From contig CALFMN010000212.1 of assembly GCA_937879875.1 (NCBI GenBank), positions 1 through 22,529 of the forward strand: a DNA stretch of 22,529 nt, given 5' to 3'. The notes under the pieces are model-generated. The model was not told the DNA's origin and did not search any database. It saw nothing but the letters and a program-made list of their open reading frames with translations. Shown piece after piece: positions 8,444 through 15,992 of this stretch. Source of the DNA: an uncultured Chloroflexota bacterium (GTDB lineage: Bacteria > Chloroflexota > Dehalococcoidia > CAUJGQ01). A program made the position numbers and the translations under genes. Every line of letters begins with the position of its first letter. Position 1 is the first letter of the stretch.

Positions 8444-8452
8444 TGCTACGAT
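8444..8452 (+). promoter_or_regulatory. Extended -10-like element upstream of DUF423 gene
   Basis: The sequence reads TGCTACGAT, an extended -10-like motif 117 bases before the DUF423 start. It resembles the boxes before polA and the kinase gene. No convincing -35 is visible. Confidence 0.3.
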
Positions 8453-8569
8453 GAAGTCCCGGGCCGCGCCGAAGCGAGGAAACAGGTGCTATCGCTGCGA
8501 GGACCGCGCGCGCCGCTGACGGAGGAGCCTGCCGTTGCCGTCGAGCGGCGGACAGCAAACGATCGAACG

Positions 8570-8938
8570 ATGGAACAGACCTGGTTCGCGGTGGGCGCGC
8601 TGCTGCTGGCACTCGGCGTCGTCGCCGGCGCCTTCGCGGCGCACGGTCTCAAGCAGCGCCTGTCTGCCGACGACCTCGACATCTGGCAGACGGCCGCGCG
8701 CTATCATGTGTATCATGGGCTGGGCTTGCTGGCCGTCGCCTACGCCGCGCACCGCTGGGGCGGCGGCCTGAGTACGGCCGCCGGCTGGCTGTTCTGCGCC
8801 GGGATCGTGCTCTTCTCCGGCAGCCTTTACCTGCTCTCCCTTTCCGGCATGAAATGGCTCGGCGCGGTGGCGCCGCTGGGCGGGCTGGCGTTCATTTCGG
8901 GCTGGGTCTGCCTGGCCATCACCGCCGTGCGTGGCTGA
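8570..8938 (+). CDS. DUF423 family small membrane protein
   Basis: The product is 122 residues long with four predicted membrane helices (about 4-24, 48-66, 72-92, 98-119), the layout of the DUF423/YgdD family. The diagnostic motif GAFAAHGLKQRLS lies at residues about 20-32, followed by WQTAARYHVYHGLGLLAV. The biochemical function of this family is not known. I chose the ATG at 8570 because homologues begin immediately before the first helix, although it has no clear ribosome binding site. An alternative in-frame GTG at 8486, with GAGGAAA upstream, would add 28 polar residues. It ends 11 bases before the convergent stop of the next minus-strand gene. Confidence 0.88.
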   Translation: MEQTWFAVGALLLALGVVAGAFAAHGLKQRLSADDLDIWQTAARYHVYHGLGLLAVAYAAHRWGGGLSTAAGWLFCAGIVLFSGSLYLLSLSGMKWLGAVAPLGGLAFISGWVCLAITAVRG

Positions 8939-8949
8939 GGCGGCGAGCG

Positions 8950-9465
8950 CTAGGCCAGGTCGGCAGGGCGCGGCGCGGCGCCCTCGCGGCGCACGGCAAG
9001 GCGCAGTTCACCGGCCTCGATCTGCACGTCGATCGTGGCGCCGGCGGCGGCCGCCAGCGGCCCGAACACGCCGAACAGCGCTTGCATCAGCGCCGGCGTT
9101 GCGCCGAACGGTTCGAGCACCGCGGCCCAGTCCTCGTCGCTCAGTCCCAGAGGCACCAGCGCCAGCGTGGCGTAGACTGTATCCGGACCCGCCTCCACAC
9201 CGCGCACGGTGTAGCCGGTCGCGGCGAGGTTCTCAAGCACGAGGTGCAAGACCGCGTCTGCGCCATGGCCGCGCAGACCCGCCCAGGTCGGCGCCAGGCG
9301 CTTGGCCACGCGCCGGATCAGCAGATCCGCGTCTGCGCCCAGTTCGGGCAGCAGCGCCAGCGCCGCGGCAAGGAAAACGTGGAAATTGAACCCGGCGCGC
9401 AGCAGCAGCGCCTCGAAGTCGGGGCCTTCACCCGGCCGCGGCCCGGACGCCTGCGCGTCAGGCAT
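8950..9465 (-). CDS. Unknown protein encoded with the sensor kinase
   Basis: The 171-residue product is not recognised. It is acidic to neutral and rich in Ala and Leu. Residues about 18-120 look helical (FEALLLRAGFNFHVFLAA near the start of this part), and the last 50 residues look like two beta strands around a helix ending in an Arg-rich tail. No membrane segment is certain, although ALMQALFGVFGPLAAAAGA is moderately hydrophobic. The ATG at 9465 lies inside the end of the kinase gene, whose TGA is at 9458-9460: an 8-base overlap with no separate Shine-Dalgarno. The two proteins are therefore very probably translated together, and a role in signalling with the kinase (partner or output) is a reasonable guess but unproven. 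Confidence 0.7.
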   Translation of the reverse strand: MPDAQASGPRPGEGPDFEALLLRAGFNFHVFLAAALALLPELGADADLLIRRVAKRLAPTWAGLRGHGADAVLHLVLENLAATGYTVRGVEAGPDTVYATLALVPLGLSDEDWAAVLEPFGATPALMQALFGVFGPLAAAAGATIDVQIEAGELRLAVRREGAAPRPADLA

Positions 9466-11902
9466 CAGCGGCGCTCGCGGCCGCGAGCGGCAGCCTGATG
9501 GTGAACAGCGAGCCCTCGCCCGGGGTGCTGGTGATCGCGATCGTGCCGCCATGCCGCTCGACGATCTCACGGCAGATATAGAGGCCCAGGCCGAGTCCGC
9601 CGGCGTACTGCGCAGCGTTTTCCGCGCGATAGAAGCGCTCGAACAGTCGATCCTGCGCCTCCACGGGGATGCCGATGCCCCGATCGCGCACCGCGACCGT
9701 CGCCTCGTTGCCATGGCGCAGAGCCGTGACGTCGATCGGCGCGCGCGCGTCGCTGTACTTCATCGCGTTGTCGATCAGATTGCTGAAGACCTGCAACAGG
9801 CGGCCGGCATCGCCCTCCGCCGCCAGCATCTCCGGCGCATGCAGACGGATCTCGCCGTCGCGCTGCGGCGTGGCGCGGGCGACGGCAGTGCGCAGCAGCG
9901 CGCTGAGGTCGCACGGTTGCATCGTGAGCGAGAGGCGGCCGCTGCGGATGCGGGAAACGTCGAGCAACTCATCGACGAGCAGCGCCATCTGTTCGGTCTG
10001 CTCGGTGATGCTCGACAGTGCGGCCGCGACGCGTTCGGGATCGAGCTGGGCATGGCGGCGCTCGAGCAGTTGGGCAAGGCCGCGAATGCTCGTAATCGGC
10101 GTGCGCAGCTCGTGCCCGGCGATCGAAAGAAACTCGTCGCGCAGGCGGTCCATTTCGCGCAGGCTGGTGATGTCCTGAAACACCATGATCACGGCCGCGA
10201 GCTGGCCGCTGGCGTCGCGGATCGGCGCCACGTTCGAGACGATGGGAAACTCCTTACCGTCGGCGCGGCGCACAATCTGCTCCTCACCCAACACCGGACG
10301 CCCGGTGCTGAACGTGCGCACGATCGGCTCATCGCCCGGCAGATAGAGCCGGCCATCGGCCTGAAAGAAGCCGTAGTGCGCACCGAAGCTGACGAGCGCC
10401 GTGTCCGGATCGACGCTCTGGCCCAGGATCTCCTCGGCGCTGCGGTTGCTCATCACCAAACGCGCGGCAGCATCGAACAGCAGCACGCCTTCCGGCAACT
10501 GGTCCAGCACCGCCTGTAAGCGAGAGCGCTCGGTCTCGGCCTGTTCGCGCTTGTGCACCCCCTCCAGATCGGCCCCGATCTGCGCTGCGAGCGCCTCCAG
10601 CAGCGCCAGCTCATCGCGCGTCGGACTGTAGCGCTCTTTGCTGGCCAGCGTGAGCAGACCGAAGCGCTGGGCACCAGCGGTCAGCGGCAGATTGACGAAC
10701 GTCGCAGCGCCGCTGGCGGCAACGACGCGGCGCGAGGCTTCGTTGCCCGGTTGATCCCGCTCGGTATCGAACATCGTGGCCCCGTCGCCCAGCATCGCCT
10801 GCGTGGCCCGGTGCGCCGGACCCAGCGGCGTTACCGTGAGCAGCGTCGCCGCGCGGCTGGGGAAGCCGGCATGGGCGAGGAAGACCAGCTCATCGCCTTC
10901 GTGCCCGAAGGCGGCCGCCATGTCGACCCAGGGCAGGTGGGAGACCACGCGCCGGCAGACGGCACGGGCGGCATGGCGCACGTCGCCCGCGTGGCTGACG
11001 CCGCGCCGGATCTCTGCCAGCAAGCGCAGCGCCCGTTCGCGCGCGACCTCATCGGAGGTGTCGCGCCAGACACTCACGGCGCCGACGATGGCGCCGGCGG
11101 CGTCGCGCAGCGGATTGCCCATGATCTGGAAGTGGCGGTCGTGACCGTCCGCCATGCGAAACACGCGCCTGGCCTGGGAGCTGCGCCCGGAGAGGGCGCG
11201 GGCGAGCACGGAATCACCCGGTCGGAGCCGCCGTCCCGAACGATCGCGTGGCACAACCACGTCCGGCGCCGCCACCAGCGGTCCTTCATCGAGCCCGGCC
11301 GCTGCAAGCAAGGCGTGGTAGGCCGCATTGCCCTTGCGTACCCGTCCATCGACGCCGTAGATCGCCGCCGGGTCGCTCATGCTATCAAACAGCGTGTCCA
11401 CACTTGCCTGGTCGATCGCCGTGAGTGAGCTTGCGCCGCCGCGGACAGGCGCGGTCGAAGCGTGCCGATCGTCGCCGAGCAGGTCTGCACAGACGCGCAG
11501 AAACTCCAGATCAGCGTCGCCGGTCCCGGCGAACGGCCCGACGATCAGCGCCAGTTCGGCGTCCGCGGCTGCGACCGGCAGGATCGCCCAGCGCGCCCCA
11601 TCGTCCGCTTCCAGGACCGCCGCGCCGGAATCGCCGGCATCGGCCTCGCGGCCGAACGCCCGCTCCGCGATCGCCGCGGGCACGGCGGACCGGCTTCCGT
11701 CCGGCGCGGCGCTGGCTCGATCTCGCGGCAGCAGTACGCCATGCGCCGCCCCGCCGCCGCGCGCGATCAGCGCCCCGGCTTCGCGCTGCAACACCTCGCG
11801 GCCGCCGGAAGCGCGCAGCCGTGCCAGTGCATACATCGCCTGCAGCCGCCGGTCGGCCGCGGGCGCGGCGAACGGCGGCGTCGGTCGCTCGGTCGTGGTC
11901 AT
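9458..11902 (-). CDS. Multi-sensor (PAS/GAF) soluble histidine kinase
   Basis: The 814-residue protein is a hybrid-free sensor kinase. By sequence it has a poorly conserved N-terminal GAF-like region (about 18-145), a PAS domain (about 165-285), a GAF domain (about 293-450), a second PAS domain (about 458-580, with a PAC-like VIMVFQDITS end), a HisKA dimerisation domain with phospho-acceptor His597 in AGHELRTPITSIRG, and a HATPase_c domain with N-box Asn708/Asn712, G1 DRGIGIP (Asp740) and G2 GGLGLGLYI (768-776). No membrane helices are visible, so sensing is cytoplasmic. All catalytic boxes are intact. No response regulator lies in the window, so it is an orphan kinase locally. Its gene overlaps the downstream unknown gene. 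The start at 11902 has no strong Shine-Dalgarno; a GGCTATGAT box lies 62 bases upstream. Confidence 0.93.
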   Translation of the reverse strand: MTTTERPTPPFAAPAADRRLQAMYALARLRASGGREVLQREAGALIARGGGAAHGVLLPRDRASAAPDGSRSAVPAAIAERAFGREADAGDSGAAVLEADDGARWAILPVAAADAELALIVGPFAGTGDADLEFLRVCADLLGDDRHASTAPVRGGASSLTAIDQASVDTLFDSMSDPAAIYGVDGRVRKGNAAYHALLAAAGLDEGPLVAAPDVVVPRDRSGRRLRPGDSVLARALSGRSSQARRVFRMADGHDRHFQIMGNPLRDAAGAIVGAVSVWRDTSDEVARERALRLLAEIRRGVSHAGDVRHAARAVCRRVVSHLPWVDMAAAFGHEGDELVFLAHAGFPSRAATLLTVTPLGPAHRATQAMLGDGATMFDTERDQPGNEASRRVVAASGAATFVNLPLTAGAQRFGLLTLASKERYSPTRDELALLEALAAQIGADLEGVHKREQAETERSRLQAVLDQLPEGVLLFDAAARLVMSNRSAEEILGQSVDPDTALVSFGAHYGFFQADGRLYLPGDEPIVRTFSTGRPVLGEEQIVRRADGKEFPIVSNVAPIRDASGQLAAVIMVFQDITSLREMDRLRDEFLSIAGHELRTPITSIRGLAQLLERRHAQLDPERVAAALSSITEQTEQMALLVDELLDVSRIRSGRLSLTMQPCDLSALLRTAVARATPQRDGEIRLHAPEMLAAEGDAGRLLQVFSNLIDNAMKYSDARAPIDVTALRHGNEATVAVRDRGIGIPVEAQDRLFERFYRAENAAQYAGGLGLGLYICREIVERHGGTIAITSTPGEGSLFTIRLPLAAASAADA

Positions 11903-11964
11903 GGAGCCTCGCGGGCCGCGGGCGCCGCCGGCAGCAGCAGCGCTTAACGCGGCGCATCGGCTCC

Positions 11965-11973
11965 ATCATAGCC
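11965..11973 (-). promoter_or_regulatory. -10-like element upstream of the kinase gene
   Basis: On the minus strand this reads GGCTATGAT, with a TATGAT hexamer close to the -10 consensus, 62 bases before the kinase start and in the 101-base gap after the preceding gene. No -35 is evident. Confidence 0.35.
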
Positions 11974-12003
11974 GATCGGCGGTCCGCGGCCGCCCGCCCG
12001 AAC

Positions 12004-12252
12004 CTACCAGCGCAGGCCGTGACGGCGCAGGCGGGCACGACTGCGCCGCAGATAAATGAGCCAGCCGAGGCCCTTCGCGCCGACCAGCAGCGCGCCCGCG
12101 AGGGCGATGGGCGCTGCCCGTCGATCGGCCGCGGCGAGCGCCGCGAAGGCGAGCACGCCGGCAAGCGTCGGCCCGGCTACGAGCCAGCGCAGCCGCAAGC
12201 GCTTGCAGCGCTTGCCCACTGCCTGCAAGGCGATCACGTTGCTGCGATTCAT
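12004..12252 (-). CDS. Small membrane protein, unknown function
   Basis: The product has 82 residues: a basic N-terminus (GKRCKRLRLRW at about 13-23), two adjacent hydrophobic helices (about 24-43 and 47-66) and a basic tail ending in RRHGLRW. This hairpin topology with positive charges on both ends suggests both termini are cytoplasmic. The family is not recognised. I chose the ATG at 12252 because the reading frame further upstream runs into the crotonase promoter region and shows no coding character; the ribosome binding site is weak. A TGCTATGGT box 47 bases upstream could be its promoter. It is 101 bases from the kinase gene on the same strand. Existence as a real gene is likely but not certain. 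Confidence 0.5.
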   Translation of the reverse strand: MNRSNVIALQAVGKRCKRLRLRWLVAGPTLAGVLAFAALAAADRRAAPIALAGALLVGAKGLGWLIYLRRSRARLRRHGLRW

Positions 12253-12299
12253 CTCGGTCCTGGCGCCGGTCGTTCTCTGGCAGAGGCCGCGGCCATTGG

Positions 12300-12308
12300 A
12301 CCATAGCA
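12300..12308 (-). promoter_or_regulatory. Extended -10-like element for the small membrane protein gene
   Basis: On the minus strand this reads TGCTATGGT, 47 bases upstream of the ATG at 12252. It shares the GCTAT core with the other boxes in this window. Confidence 0.3.
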
Positions 12309-12379
12309 CGGCCGGATGCTGCAGCCCGCATAGCCGCACGAGTACGTCGAGATCGACGGGCTCGCGGGCGTCTTCGCCA

Positions 12380-12410
12380 CGCACGATCCGGCTACGCACG
12401 CGATCGTGCG
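12380..12410. promoter_or_regulatory. Inverted repeat, candidate operator
   Basis: Two perfect 9-base half-sites, CGCACGATC (12380-12388) and GATCGTGCG (12402-12410), face each other with centres 22 bases apart, about two helical turns. The repeat lies 27 bases before the TATACT box of the crotonase gene in a divergent intergenic region, a normal place for a dimeric regulator to bind. No regulator gene is adjacent. Confidence 0.35.
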
Positions 12411-12434
12411 CGCAGCCACGCGCCCGGCACAATG

Positions 12435-12443
12435 GGCTATACT
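12435..12443 (+). promoter_or_regulatory. -10 element upstream of the crotonase gene
   Basis: The sequence GGCTATACT contains TATACT, a near-consensus -10 hexamer, 82 bases before the ATG at 12526. No clear -35 is seen. An inverted repeat lies just upstream. Confidence 0.4.
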
Positions 12444-12525
12444 CGCCCCGCGGCGCGCGCCCGCCGGCCCGCCGAGCCGCCGCTGAGCCGTCCGCGATCA
12501 CGGCGCCGTGGAGGAGAAGAGCCAG

Positions 12526-13329
12526 ATGCAATACAAGACGCTGCTCGTCGAACGCGAGGGCCGCGTGCTGACCGTGACGCTGAATCGGCCCGAGCGGCTG
12601 AACGCGCTGTCTGGTGAGCTGACCGCCGAGCTGGGCGGCTTGATCGACGAGCTTGCCCGCGGCGATGAGGATGTACGCTGCCTCGTACTCACCGGCGCCG
12701 GCCGTGCCTTCTGCGCCGGCGGTGACACTGGCGGCATGCCCGGCGGCGCCGGCGAGCGGCCGCGGCGCAGCGCTGAAGACGTGCGCCGCGGCTTCCGCGG
12801 GGCACAGTCCGTGGTGCTCGGCCTGCAACGGCTCGAAATCCCCACGATCGCGATGGTGAACGGTGACGCCGTGGGCGCGGGCTTCGATCTGGCCTGCGCC
12901 TGTGACCTGCGCACCGCGGCGCAGAACGCGCGCTTCATGGTGGCCTACCGGCGCATCGGTCTGATTCCGGGCTGGGGCGGCGCCTGGCTCTATCCACGCC
13001 GGCTCGGGCTGGCCAAGGCCGCCGAGCTGATGTTCACCGGCGACTTCATGCCCGCCGAAGAAGGCTACCGCCTGGGCATGATCAACCGCGTGGCGCCGCT
13101 CGAGGCGCTGCGCACAGAGACGATGGCCCTGGCCGAGCGCATCGCCAGCGGCCCGCCGATCTCGCTGCGGTTGATGAAGCAACTGCTCTACCGTGGCCAG
13201 GAGATGGATCTCGAAACCGCGATGCTGATGGCCGCAACGGGCTCGTCGATCACGCTGCTCTCCGAGGACCACGTCGAAGGCATCGGCGCCTTCCGCGAAA
13301 AGCGCACGCCCAACTTCGCCGGCCGCTAA
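12526..13329 (+). CDS. Enoyl-CoA hydratase/isomerase (crotonase) family protein
   Basis: The 267-residue protein has the crotonase fold: VTLNRPERLNAL near residue 17, the oxyanion-hole loop FCAGGD at 62-67, and NGDAVGAGFDLACACDLR at 112-129. Crotonases act on acyl-CoA thioesters as hydratases, isomerases, dehalogenases and more. Aligned by eye to rat mitochondrial enoyl-CoA hydratase, Glu144 is replaced by Asp121 and Glu164 by Tyr141, so ordinary syn-hydration is unlikely. A single Asp at the first position is seen in isomerase-type members such as PaaG, so an isomerase-like role is a better guess. The ATG at 12526 has GGAGGAG (12510-12516) 9 bases upstream; an in-frame GTG at 12508 overlaps that site and is rejected. 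No other CoA-pathway gene is adjacent, so the substrate is unknown. Confidence 0.92.
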   Translation: MQYKTLLVEREGRVLTVTLNRPERLNALSGELTAELGGLIDELARGDEDVRCLVLTGAGRAFCAGGDTGGMPGGAGERPRRSAEDVRRGFRGAQSVVLGLQRLEIPTIAMVNGDAVGAGFDLACACDLRTAAQNARFMVAYRRIGLIPGWGGAWLYPRRLGLAKAAELMFTGDFMPAEEGYRLGMINRVAPLEALRTETMALAERIASGPPISLRLMKQLLYRGQEMDLETAMLMAATGSSITLLSEDHVEGIGAFREKRTPNFAGR

Positions 13330-13393
13330 GCCGCTGTCGAGCTGCGCAGTGCCGGCAGGCGAGCGGCGATGTTCAGGTGCAGGGAGCTGGGCC

Positions 13394-13828
13394 ATGACGC
13401 CCGAACTGGCTGCGGATGGCCGTTGCTTCAGCAGCGCGGCGGCGGCCCGGCGGTACGTCGACGCCGAGCTGGCAGAGGCGCTGAACGAGCTGGCGCGGGC
13501 CGGGCATCGCTGGGGTGCTCGCCGCGAAGCCGGCACGCTGGATTGGACGATCTTTCCGCTGGACGAAACCGCGGCTCGTCTCAAGTACCCACCGGATGGC
13601 GACGCAAACGCACGTCCGCCAGTCACGCCTGACGAATTCGCGTATGAGCTGTACCTTTCTCCCGAGTTGGACCGCATCATCCTCGAGCATAGCAACGACG
13701 ACGCCATCTCTGCACCGGGCCACACCACAACCGTGCTCGGTGTCACCTACGGGGAGCGATACCCCCTCCGGAGTGACATCGTTCGGCTTATGAAACGGTT
13801 TCCGCCGAACACCTGGAACACGACGTGA
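13394..13828 (+). CDS. Unknown protein, 144 residues
   Basis: I do not recognise this protein. It is soluble, with an N-terminal helix pair (about 10-40), a central WTIFPLDETAARLKYPP segment and a C-terminal part rich in acidic and aromatic residues ending near RFPPNTWNTT. No cysteines beyond one, no membrane helix and no known motif are visible. The ATG at 13394 has AGGGAG (13381-13386) 7 bases upstream. The last third (13700-13828) uses more A/T at third positions than its neighbours. It lies 64 bases after the crotonase gene on the same strand and converges on the histidine phosphatase gene with a 38-base gap that holds nothing recognisable. Confidence 0.7.
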   Translation: MTPELAADGRCFSSAAAARRYVDAELAEALNELARAGHRWGARREAGTLDWTIFPLDETAARLKYPPDGDANARPPVTPDEFAYELYLSPELDRIILEHSNDDAISAPGHTTTVLGVTYGERYPLRSDIVRLMKRFPPNTWNTT

Positions 13829-13866
13829 CCGCTGCGCAGGCGGACGCGGGCGGGTGCACGCTCGGG

Positions 13867-14517
13867 CTACCGCACCGCACTCCGGTACGGCTCGATGTAT
13901 TCCACGATGCGCAGGTGGCCGGCGTTCGACTCGATCGTCGTGATCGAGGCGGGGTTGCAGTCGGTGCGATGCAACTCATCGAAAGAGCGGCCCTCGATCC
14001 CGAGGCGTAGGGCCAGAATCGGGTCACGGTGCGAGACGCAGATCGCCGGACTGCCGCGGGAAAGACGCAGTGCGAGCGCCATCGCTCGGCGCATGCGCGC
14101 GGCCATCTCCGCCATCGATTCGCCGATCGCCAGCGTGCCGGGCGCGCGCTGGAACAGCTCCCACGCCTCGGCGTGCTTGACCGGGATCTCCGACCAGCTC
14201 TCGCCTTGCCAGTGGTGTGCGAGTCCGCTCTCGACCAGCAAGCGGCTGCGCCGCACGGGCACTCCCGGCAAGGCGCTGGCCAGGATGCGGGTTGTCTGAA
14301 TCGCGCGGAGCAGCGGGCTGGTCAGGATGAACCGGATTTGTCGGTCCGCCAGATATCCGGCCGTGGCTATGGCCTGTTCGCGGCCTTCGTCGGCCAGGCG
14401 GTAACGCGGCAGCCAGCCGTAGGCGATGCGGTTGGGGTTGTGCACGAGTCCGTGCCGCACGAAGTAGACCGTGCCGGCGGGCACCGCGACGGTGTCCACC
14501 GGAGGTGTATGAGCCAT
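13867..14517 (-). CDS. Histidine phosphatase family protein (phosphoglycerate-mutase-like)
   Basis: The 216-residue protein belongs to branch 1 of the histidine phosphatase superfamily, which forms a phosphohistidine intermediate. The catalytic RHG motif is Arg21-His22-Gly23 in VYFVRHG, Arg71 lies in SPLLRAIQTT, the likely acid/base Glu96 is in LLVESGL, and the second catalytic His163 is in CVSHRDP. All four core residues are therefore present. MSMEG_4193-type and CobC-type members look similar; the substrate cannot be told from sequence. The gene starts 4 bases after the stop of the DUF2795-like gene and lacks a good ribosome binding site, so it is probably translated by coupling with that gene. 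Confidence 0.9.
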   Translation of the reverse strand: MAHTPPVDTVAVPAGTVYFVRHGLVHNPNRIAYGWLPRYRLADEGREQAIATAGYLADRQIRFILTSPLLRAIQTTRILASALPGVPVRRSRLLVESGLAHHWQGESWSEIPVKHAEAWELFQRAPGTLAIGESMAEMAARMRRAMALALRLSRGSPAICVSHRDPILALRLGIEGRSFDELHRTDCNPASITTIESNAGHLRIVEYIEPYRSAVR

Positions 14518-14521
14518 CGCG

Positions 14522-14734
14522 TTACTCGCTGACGGCTTTTTGGCTGACGAGGAAGTCGCGGGCGGCGTCGACGCTGTTGAAGACGCGCGAGCCGATCACG
14601 TCGAGCGCGTCCACCGCGTCGTCGCTCGCGTTCTGGTCATACGCCAGATCGACCACGTCGGCACGCTCGACGCGGCCCACGCGATCGAACGCCTCCTGCA
14701 CAAACGGCGCGATCTCCGTCCAGGAAACGGCCAT
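14522..14734 (-). CDS. DUF2795-like small protein
   Basis: The product has 70 residues. Its pattern of a short N-terminal helix, then ERADVVDLAYDQNASDDAV and a closing SRVFNSVDAARDFL resembles the DUF2795 family, small helical proteins of unknown role common in Actinobacteria and Chloroflexi. The ATG at 14734 has AAGGAG (14744-14749 on the plus strand) 9 bases upstream, whereas a longer start at 14776 would add a basic stretch and has no site. It is the first gene of a two-gene unit with the histidine phosphatase, 4 bases downstream. A TACACT sequence (14808-14813, minus strand) about 74 bases upstream may be its -10 box. Confidence 0.75.
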   Translation of the reverse strand: MAVSWTEIAPFVQEAFDRVGRVERADVVDLAYDQNASDDAVDALDVIGSRVFNSVDAARDFLVSQKAVSE

Positions 14735-15026
14735 ACGGCGTAACTCCTTGCCTGCTTTTCGTTTGCGCCGGCCCACGGGCGCGGCCGCGGCCAGCGTCTC
14801 TCGCGCCAGTGTACCGAAGCCCCCGCTTACGCGCAGTCAGCGCGAAAGCTGCAATGCCGGATGGTGCCGGTGTGCGGCAGCGCCCGGTCGGGGAAGCGCG
14901 CCGCCGGCGAACGCGGGACGAAAGAGTTGCCAGCGGCGAGTCGATGCACTACGGTAGCTGGCACTGAGCGTTCGACCAGTCTGTGCCGCGGTCCGATCCA
15001 GGGGTTGCAACGCTGAGGAAGCGCTG

Positions 15027-15974
15027 GTGTCAAACTACATTCTGCGACGGTTGATCGCGAGCATCCCCGTGTTGGTGCTGGTGACGTTCGGCGCGTTTGC
15101 GCTGATCCGCATCATCCCCGGCGATCTTGCGGCGCTGAAGCTGGGCAACGATGCCACGCCGCAGGAGATCCGGGACTACCGCACCAAACTGGGCCTGAAC
15201 GACCCGCTGCCCGCTCAGTACATCAAGTGGATCGGCCACACACTCACCGGCGACTTCGGCCAGTCGCAATGGGAGTATCGCCCGGTGGCGGATGTCGTGC
15301 GCGACAAATTTCCCGTCACGCTCGAGCTGGCGCTGCTCGCCGTGGCGATCTCCACCGCCTTCGCGATCCCGCTCGGCATCCTCTCGGCCGTGCGGCAGGA
15401 CAGCCTGCTCGACCAGGCGCTGCGCTTCACGGCGATCCTGTTCCTCGCCATTCCCAGTTTCTGGCTGGCGATCCTGCTGATCACGCTGCCGCCGATCTGG
15501 TTCGGCTGGAAGCCGCCGCTCACCGGCTACGCGACGCCCTGGCAAGACCCGGCGCTGAATTTCCGGCGGATGATCTGGCCGGCGCTGGTGCTCGGCGTTG
15601 GCTCCGCCGCGTTCGTGCTGCGGCTGATGCGCTCCAGCCTGCTCGAGATCTTGCGGCAGGACTATATCCGCACCGCCTGGTCCAAAGGGCTGCGGGAGCG
15701 CACCGTGATTCTCCGGCACGGCGTCAAGGTCGGCATGATCCCGATCGTCACCGTGTTGGGCTTGCAGTTCTCGGTGCTGCTGGGCGGCGCCGTCATCGCC
15801 GAGCAGGTGTTCGGACTGCCGGGAATGGGCCGCAGCCTGCTGGGCGCCGTCAGCCGTCGCGACTACCCGCTGGTACAGACGTACGTGCTCATCTTCGCGC
15901 TCGTCTATCTCGTGATGAATCTGATCGTCGATCTGCTGTACGGCTACCTGGATCCGCGCATCACCTATTCGTAG
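15027..15974 (+). CDS. ABC transporter permease, DppB/OppB type
   Basis: The 315-residue integral membrane protein is one of the two pore subunits of a peptide/nickel-type importer. It shows the DppB pattern: an N-terminal helix preceded by NYILRRL, the extracytoplasmic region with DPLPAQYIKW and LTGDFGQS near residues 58-80, and about six membrane helices. The cytoplasmic EAA-type loop, where the ATPase docks, is DYIRTAWSKGLRE near residues 212-224. The GTG start at 15027 has GAGGAA (15015-15020) 6 bases upstream. It is the first gene of a three-gene operon; the second permease starts 18 bases after its stop. The 292-base gap before it (14735-15026) holds the promoter, with TACGGT at 14950-14955 a weak -10 candidate. 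Confidence 0.94.
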   Translation: MSNYILRRLIASIPVLVLVTFGAFALIRIIPGDLAALKLGNDATPQEIRDYRTKLGLNDPLPAQYIKWIGHTLTGDFGQSQWEYRPVADVVRDKFPVTLELALLAVAISTAFAIPLGILSAVRQDSLLDQALRFTAILFLAIPSFWLAILLITLPPIWFGWKPPLTGYATPWQDPALNFRRMIWPALVLGVGSAAFVLRLMRSSLLEILRQDYIRTAWSKGLRERTVILRHGVKVGMIPIVTVLGLQFSVLLGGAVIAEQVFGLPGMGRSLLGAVSRRDYPLVQTYVLIFALVYLVMNLIVDLLYGYLDPRITYS

Positions 15975-15992
15975 TCGAGGGGATCGGGTGGA

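Noticed and set aside
12253..13746. Long minus-strand extension of the small membrane protein frame
   Set aside because: It is the antisense of the crotonase and 144-residue protein genes and shows only shadow composition.
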